Shown: piece after piece, positions 60,001 through 64,000 of the stretch | Numbering within the stretch: position 1 is the stretch's first letter | Layout of the letters: the number at the start of each line of letters is the position of its first letter | NCBI GenBank assembly: GCA_017654935.2 | Contig: CM065680.1 | Span: 43,462,767 to 43,526,766, forward strand | Direction of reading: 5' to 3' | Source: Phymorhynchus buccinoides | Lineage: Eukaryota; Mollusca; Gastropoda; Neogastropoda; Raphitomidae | Length of the DNA stretch: 64,000 nt | Translations under genes and position numbers: made by a program | Notes under the pieces: model-generated | The model's database searches: none | What the model was told of the DNA's origin: nothing | The model's input: the letters and a program-made list of their open reading frames with translations, nothing else

Positions 60001-62404
60001 CATACAAAATAAACACTACTAGTACTATGGAATCTATCCACAATTTTCTTACTCACAGAGCTATCAACTGAATTTTGAACTTGATGGAGAGAGGGTTGAA
60101 GTCTGGTTTGCTCAGATTGTGCTCACACTCCTGAAAAAACACAAAAAACAAACAAACCCAAAACGCACTGAATTAAAATAAATATGAATATTGGTTTAAA
60201 AGTTCAGAATAGGAATGGAACAAGTCTGTTTTAACAAATGTTAGGTCAATAATGTAAAACAAGGAAAAATTAAGGAAAGTTCCCATCAACATTCACGCAT
60301 ACAGACAGAACTCACACACCCACACACAGACAAACACCACCACCACACATCCTTAAAACCACAACAAGCGTATAAAAGACCTGAAGCAAAGGATTACGCA
60401 TCAGTTACATATCAATATACACATCTGTATTGTTAAAAATTTGGGACTGTCTTGGTGTTGCACTGCCTCCGAGCATTGCCTCCAGGATCATTCCCACCAT
60501 CTGTATATCTACTAATGTCCCATATGTGTCTGTTCCAGACCGGAGGACGTTAAGCAGAATTTCATTCATTAGGCATCAGTTGTTAGACCGAGACAGAGAA
60601 AGAAGCCAGCATCTCTCTGGGCTGCCTGTATTGGCTTGCATGATGTCTTTGTTCTAGAAACCTTATCCTTCTCACTAGATTGACAAAGGAAAGTTTCATT
60701 CACAGCAACAAGCAGAATCTGCTATTGTTAACTATCGCTGTTTGTTTAAATAGTCCTGGGCTGGCTTTAACACTTACATACACAGAGAAGACATTACACA
60801 ACATACAGCGATAAATCAATCCAAAATACCATACCCGACACCTAAGGGAGCGACGGACCAGCAGATGCTTGTGGACAGGTCTCAGGTTACTGGCCAAGGG
60901 GGGCTGGAACTCTGGGGCATTCAGCCGATGACTCAGGTAGGTCACTAGTGAGGAAAAAACAACAACAACAACAACATACAGTATTTATACGGCGCTGAAT
61001 CTTGATAGAAATCAAATCAAAGCGCACACACATGATAGTATTCATAACGCATTGAAACAAAAACGCAATACGAAGCGAACACACACGGATGACATAAATG
61101 GAATACAGCAGAAACAGACCTAATGGCAAGAGAGAGAAGAGAAAGAGAGCGGAGCTTTAATGACGGGGGAACAGGCAGAGAGGGTCGGTCGCTGACGGAG
61201 TGAAAGAGGAAGTTTGTTCCATATTTTTCGGACTATAATGCTCACCTCATTATAAGGTGCACCCCCCAAATTTTTTACACAAAATTCAGATTTTGTTACT
61301 CTATTTTCTTACTACATGACTAGTCACCGCCTAAACAGTCGCAGCTCTGCAACCCCGACAGATCCCCCCAACTTTTTCTCCTGTCCTCACTGTCAGAGAT
61401 CCTTCCTGGCTCGCATTGGCCTCACTAGCTCTTCAACCCCGACAGATCCCCCCCAACTCTTTCTCCTGTCCTCACTGTCAGAGATCCTTCCTGGCTCGCA
61501 TTGGCCTCACTAGCCATATGTGAACTCATCCAGCATCCTAGATTTTAACCAGGACGAACTGTTGAAGCATGGTCATCATCCCTCGGGACGGATGAACGAC
61601 TATTATAAGGCGCAGGGGTCTCAGTCTGGGAAAAAAAGTACTGTCTTATACTATAGTCCAAAATATATGGTACATTTATTTCTAACCCTGCACACTTTTA
61701 GTGCAGTTTTCTGTGTTCTGTTTCACAGCAATACAGTTGCAAAGCCAACTTTCAGAGAAAGGCTTTTTTCTACTTGGTGCACTCTTCAGCACCCCAAACC
61801 CATTACTTCCACTAAATTGAAATAAAAAAAATAAAGGCAAAATACATACAGAAAATGTGGTAGAAATTATATGCCTGAAAAGCATGTAGTGAATTCAGGA
61901 CTTAGAAACTGAAATAAAAATGTACAACTCATGCAAACGTAAGACAGTCTAGCAAAAGATCCATGACAAAACTGATCAAGCTGATTAGAAAAAAAAAAGT
62001 CAATATTTTTATAAAGTACACTAACCTTTATCTAACTGGATTGGTTCTGTAAAGATGGAGACTGGAAGGGGGTCGAATTCAGTTACAGGAGTCACCTGTT
62101 CCAATGCCGCTGGTGTTTTTTCTGTCTCCTTGACACTAGAAGAACAGAACAGTGTCTTAACATGAAGCAAAATTAAACACAAATTAGCGTTTAGGGAAGT
62201 AAAAGAAGAGTGAAACATTGCAGAATCCAACATTAGAAAAACAAAACCATACATCAACCGACATATCTTTTTTGCGCGGTACTAATCATAAAACAGAACA
62301 CACACACACACACACACAGAGTGACACACACAATCAGACCTGAGGTTAGCCATAGCTGGCTGGATTTTCCATTTCATGGCCACCGATGTTAGTCCATATT
62401 TGTC
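56118..62404 (-). CDS. DCTN4: Dynactin subunit 4 (p62), 3' nine exons (partial)
   Basis: Nine exons with GT-AG borders (62340-62404, 62026-62135, 60835-60944, 60057-60130, 59317-59371, 58737-58841, 57706-57806, 56798-56876, 56118-56240) join in one frame of 822 nt: 273 residues and TGA. Matches to DCTN4 include [14 protein letters not shown] followed by [43 protein letters not shown]. Family knowledge: p62 is part of the pointed-end complex of dynactin, the activator of cytoplasmic dynein, bound near Arp11. The N-terminal Cys-rich half lies beyond the window. One-to-one orthology is likely. Confidence 0.96.
56317..56480 (-). mobile_element. Retro-inserted sequence carrying antisense U2 snRNA
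   Basis: Flanked by the direct repeat TCCACAAATCGGCAC at 56302-56316 and 56481-56495. On the minus strand it starts GGGATGGAAGTTCAGTTTAA and ends in poly-A (T-run at 56319-56334 on plus). On the plus strand 56352-56377 is ATCGCTTCTCGGCCTTTTGG + CTAAGA, identical to the first 26 nt of U2 snRNA; the sequence then diverges. It lies in the last DCTN4 intron. Not a U2 gene: only the 5' stem is present. Confidence 0.82.
56798..56876 (-). CDS. DCTN4: DCTN4 exon with FRRANKIGF
   Basis: Acceptor TTGCAG, donor GTATGT; encodes [20 protein letters not shown] then KNGDVK, matching IIAFRKANKVGIFIKVTP of DCTN4. Confidence 0.96.
56941..57030. repeat. (GA)n microsatellite plus G-run
   Basis: About 74 bases of pure GA followed by a G-run at 57019-57031, just upstream of a DCTN4 exon acceptor. 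Confidence 0.96.
57031..57600. other. DCTN4 intron stretch
   Basis: No exon visible. The minus-strand frame 57531-57145 has no family resemblance and no splice support. Confidence 0.5.
57706..57806 (-). CDS. DCTN4: DCTN4 exon
   Basis: Acceptor GTGCAG, donor GTACAT; encodes [20 protein letters not shown] then QQEFKDDP, matching VxxPxKELVLAGKDAAAEYD of the family. Confidence 0.93.
57860..58125 (+). mobile_element. Dispersed repeat with (GAA) tail, copy in DCTN4 intron
   Basis: Same family as 35715-35990 (CCACCTTCTGGAAGGTCTGT, CTTGTAACTTCCTCTAATCT, AATCAGAATGTGTCGG, GAACGCAGAAGAA). Confidence 0.72.
58126..58736. other. DCTN4 intron stretch
   Basis: Nothing recognised beyond short A-runs and a degenerate GT segment at 58545-58600. 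Confidence 0.5.
58737..58841 (-). CDS. DCTN4: DCTN4 exon
   Basis: 35 codons, acceptor CTGCAG, donor GTGAAC; encodes [20 protein letters not shown] followed by an acidic stretch. It corresponds to the VLLTLTNPVENLTHVTL beta-sandwich part of DCTN4. Confidence 0.92.
59010..59188 (+). mobile_element. SINE-like repeat with (CAA)n tail, copy 3
   Basis: GTGGCGGGGTAATCAAAAAT, GTTCAAGTGCTTCGG, TTGGGATGATCC and AACAACAAG at the 3' end; same orientation as the other two copies. Confidence 0.72.
59317..59371 (-). CDS. DCTN4: DCTN4 exon
   Basis: 55 bases, acceptor TCCTAG, donor GTAAGA; encodes [18 protein letters not shown], matching YIPEVRIM of DCTN4. Confidence 0.93.
59372..60056. other. DCTN4 intron stretch
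   Basis: AT-rich; no exon or repeat recognised. Confidence 0.5.
60057..60130 (-). CDS. DCTN4: DCTN4 exon with CEHNLSKP
   Basis: Acceptor TTTCAG, donor GTGAGT; encodes [20 protein letters not shown] then QLIA. With the previous exon it gives the C-x-x-C of CRECEH. Confidence 0.96.
60131..60454. other. DCTN4 intron stretch
   Basis: AT-rich with CA-rich words at 60290-60350; nothing else recognised. Confidence 0.5.
60455..60560 (-). mobile_element. Short dispersed repeat, second copy of the 37107 family
   Basis: Shares CTCCAGGATCA, TAATGTCCCATATGTG and CGGAGGACGTTAA with 37107-37205. Confidence 0.55.
60835..60944 (-). CDS. DCTN4: DCTN4 exon with HKHLL..RSLRCR
   Basis: Acceptor CACTAG, donor GTATGG; encodes [20 protein letters not shown] then [14 protein letters not shown], one of the most conserved DCTN4 stretches, with one of the paired cysteines. 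Confidence 0.95.
61218..61672. mobile_element. TIR element (CGGACTATA ends) with a LINE-derived insert
   Basis: The ends CCATATTTTTCGGACTATAA and ATAGTCCAAAATATATGGTA match the element at 36743-37094. Inside, 61318-61600 holds two direct copies of an ~87-bp unit encoding [20 protein letters not shown] (plus strand, a C2H2-like finger seen at the end of some LINE proteins) and a tail CATCCCTCGGGACGGATGAA. Confidence 0.72.
61673..62025. other. DCTN4 intron stretch
   Basis: No exon or repeat recognised. Confidence 0.45.
62026..62135 (-). CDS. DCTN4: DCTN4 exon
   Basis: Acceptor TTCTAG, donor GTTAGT; encodes an acidic linker then [18 protein letters not shown], matching the xxDPLPEDYYTRPVNL segment of DCTN4. 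Confidence 0.88.
62340..62404 (-). CDS. DCTN4: DCTN4 exon (first in window)
   Basis: Between the acceptor TTCCAG and the donor GTCTGA; encodes [20 protein letters not shown] plus L and a split serine codon. The resemblance to DCTN4 is modest by itself; the frame and split codon continue exactly into the next exon. Confidence 0.82.
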
Positions 62405-62638
62405 CTGGAATAAAGTCACACAAAAAGTAATGAATATGCTTTCCTAAACTCTATGGGAAATAAAAAGCCGGAAAAGTACAGGATATACATGACAGAGTAT
62501 GAAGGAGATGGATAAACATGAGAGTGGGAGTGAAGGAGATGGATAAACATGAGAGTGGGAGGAAGGGGGAACATGCCTTTAGCTTTGTAGGTAACACAAG
62601 TAGCTCCTAATTCAAACGTGCAACTACTGTCTGTTCAA

Positions 62639-63094
62639 CAGGGCTGCCTACCCTCTGTTAGTTTCCAGGGACGAAGTACATGTACTTAAAAACCAGGGAC
62701 AGAGACTTAATTCCAGGGACAAACAATGTCATGAATCAGGGTCAAAACGAACATCAACTTTTAATTATTTCATGATCTAGCAAAATTTCTGCAACTCCAG
62801 ATTTTTTTGTATGCTTTTTGGTGTTATTATGCTTCAATAGTCAAGATCCTTTGGTGTTCAGTAACCTATGTGTAACATGTCTGTTAGGACAATTTCAACA
62901 GTATCTATTGTTTTTTGGGTGATCCTGTGTTCAACAGTAAGGTCAGCTAACAAGACAAGTGACTGCTCTACAAAATGTTGATTCAACTCCGTTTCTAGGG
63001 ACGCCAAACAGAAAAGTGGATTCCAAGGACAGGGTGCCATTTTTAACGGTTTCCAGGGACAAATGCCCCTTAGGGGGGACGGTAGGCAGCCCTG
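62639..63094. mobile_element. hAT-like MITE
   Basis: The left end CAGGGCTGCCTACC and the right end GGTAGGCAGCCCTG are perfect inverses, flanked by GTTCAA on both sides (62633, 63095). It contains several TTCCAGGGAC words in both halves. About 455 bp, no transposase. CAGGG ends suggest hAT; the 6-bp flank is shorter than the usual 8. Confidence 0.8.
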
Positions 63095-64000
63095 GTTCAA
63101 TGACAGTCCTTCATGCCTTGTGAACAAACCAGTCTACTTTTACTCCAGAATTTATCAAGGAGAAAGACACAGATGAGCAGAGAAGGGCATGATGGATGGA
63201 CGTTACATGTTTTGTTGAGTATCTTGTCCTGGGCTCATTCTGTTTGTAACAACTCATTTTCATTATCACTGAAAATTGTTGACACGATTCTTTTAATAAC
63301 GCATTGAATTGAAGAGTTCGTTCAGACAGTCACAACCAAATCAACAGCACCATTTCAAAAAAAGAAAAAAAAAGAATGTTCCAACATTTCTCTGATGATT
63401 TCAGATATGCCCTTAAACATAAGAGGCACTGCTGGAATAAAAGAGAAAACTTAAAAGAACAGCCATGACTATGTATCATGCTGAAATAGCAAAACAAAAG
63501 ATGTGATCTTGTGAAAAAGAACATGGTTGCATTAAGCTTTAAAGATAAGAAAAAGAATTGATATAAGATATCAGACTTTTATTTGTCCATAATACTAGGT
63601 AGTCAAAACCTTCTTTCCATGACTTACAGTCATTGGAAAATTGACCCATATTCAACTGACAATTATCCCCAAATCCTATCACAAATCAACATAAAAACAA
63701 CACAGTTGATAAAATTAAACTTATTTCTTTTCTTTCTATGCAATTTGTGTAGCTTTATTCAGTGTGAGTGTGTGCGGGCGAATTTGAAACTTGGCACTGT
63801 TTACCAATCGTTTTTGTCGCTTGGCCGCCATGCGCGCAGTTTTCGGATAATGCCTATCACGGTTTTGACCAATGGGTTCGCTGGCTTTGCTTTCTATGCT
63901 AAAAATAGTAAGCAAGTTAGAAAGGGAAGTCATTCCTGCGTAGTTTTGTATGCGAAGTGTGTGGATCGACCAAAAATTACCCAACAAAAATTCATTTTTC
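63095..64000. other. DCTN4 intron or upstream DNA at the window edge
   Basis: No exon with DCTN4 similarity is seen. The minus-strand frame 63987-63736 shows no recognisable family. Confidence 0.5.

Noticed and set aside
61316..61513. Small zinc-finger gene ([14 protein letters not shown])
   Set aside because: It is a duplicated fragment of a LINE protein end inside a DNA transposon, with no start or splice context.
63736..63987. 83-codon minus-strand frame (MAAKRQKRLVNSAKF inside)
   Set aside because: No recognisable family, no splice linkage to DCTN4, and low-complexity basic composition; not called as a gene.

Overview
This is eukaryotic nuclear DNA: genes in many short GT-AG exons, large introns, and dense transposable elements and microsatellites. 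The repeat content (DIRS retrotransposons, TTAA MITEs, LINE tails with GAA or TTA repeats) and the two animal genes suggest an invertebrate, most likely a lophotrochozoan such as a gastropod mollusc. That placement is an inference; the sequence does not name the species.

Two host genes are present, both on the minus strand. (1) An ABCC1/MRP1-type ABC transporter starts with an ATG at 49418 and runs leftward off the window start. Fourteen coding exons (about 622 residues: TMD0, the L0 linker and TMD1 up to just before nucleotide-binding domain 1) join in one uninterrupted frame with GT-AG borders. (2) The 3' part of DCTN4 (dynactin p62) lies at 62404-56118: nine exons, 273 residues and the stop codon. 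Its N-terminal half is beyond the right edge.

Intron 10 of the transporter is about 26.5 kb. It is almost filled by four DIRS-type tyrosine-recombinase retrotransposons placed head to tail with no spacer (A1 6096-12304, A2 12305-18554, B1 18555-25019, B2 25020-31500), all in the sense direction of the host gene. B1 has three long intact frames (gag-like, RT/RNase H, tyrosine recombinase). A1 and A2 are a closely related pair that lost the RT/RNase H core and share a stop codon just before the recombinase catalytic tyrosine. B2 is a decayed mosaic. Each element has inverted terminal repeats plus an internal complementary region that matches the element-element junction on its left, the DIRS circle-junction signature.

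The most unusual host feature is that four of the transporter's splice junctions are embedded in tandem repeats that copied the splice site with some exon sequence: about 30 copies of the exon 14 acceptor (513-2157), three partial copies of exon 13 (2885-3240), three of exon 10 (31976-32412), and five exact extra copies of the exon 3 donor (43520-44106).

The remaining introns and intergenic DNA hold TTAA-flanked piggyBac-like MITEs (one with an empty-site paralogue in the same intron), hAT-like and mariner-like MITEs, SINE-like families, 5'-truncated LINEs, a retro-insertion carrying antisense U2 snRNA sequence, and long GT, AG and G runs.
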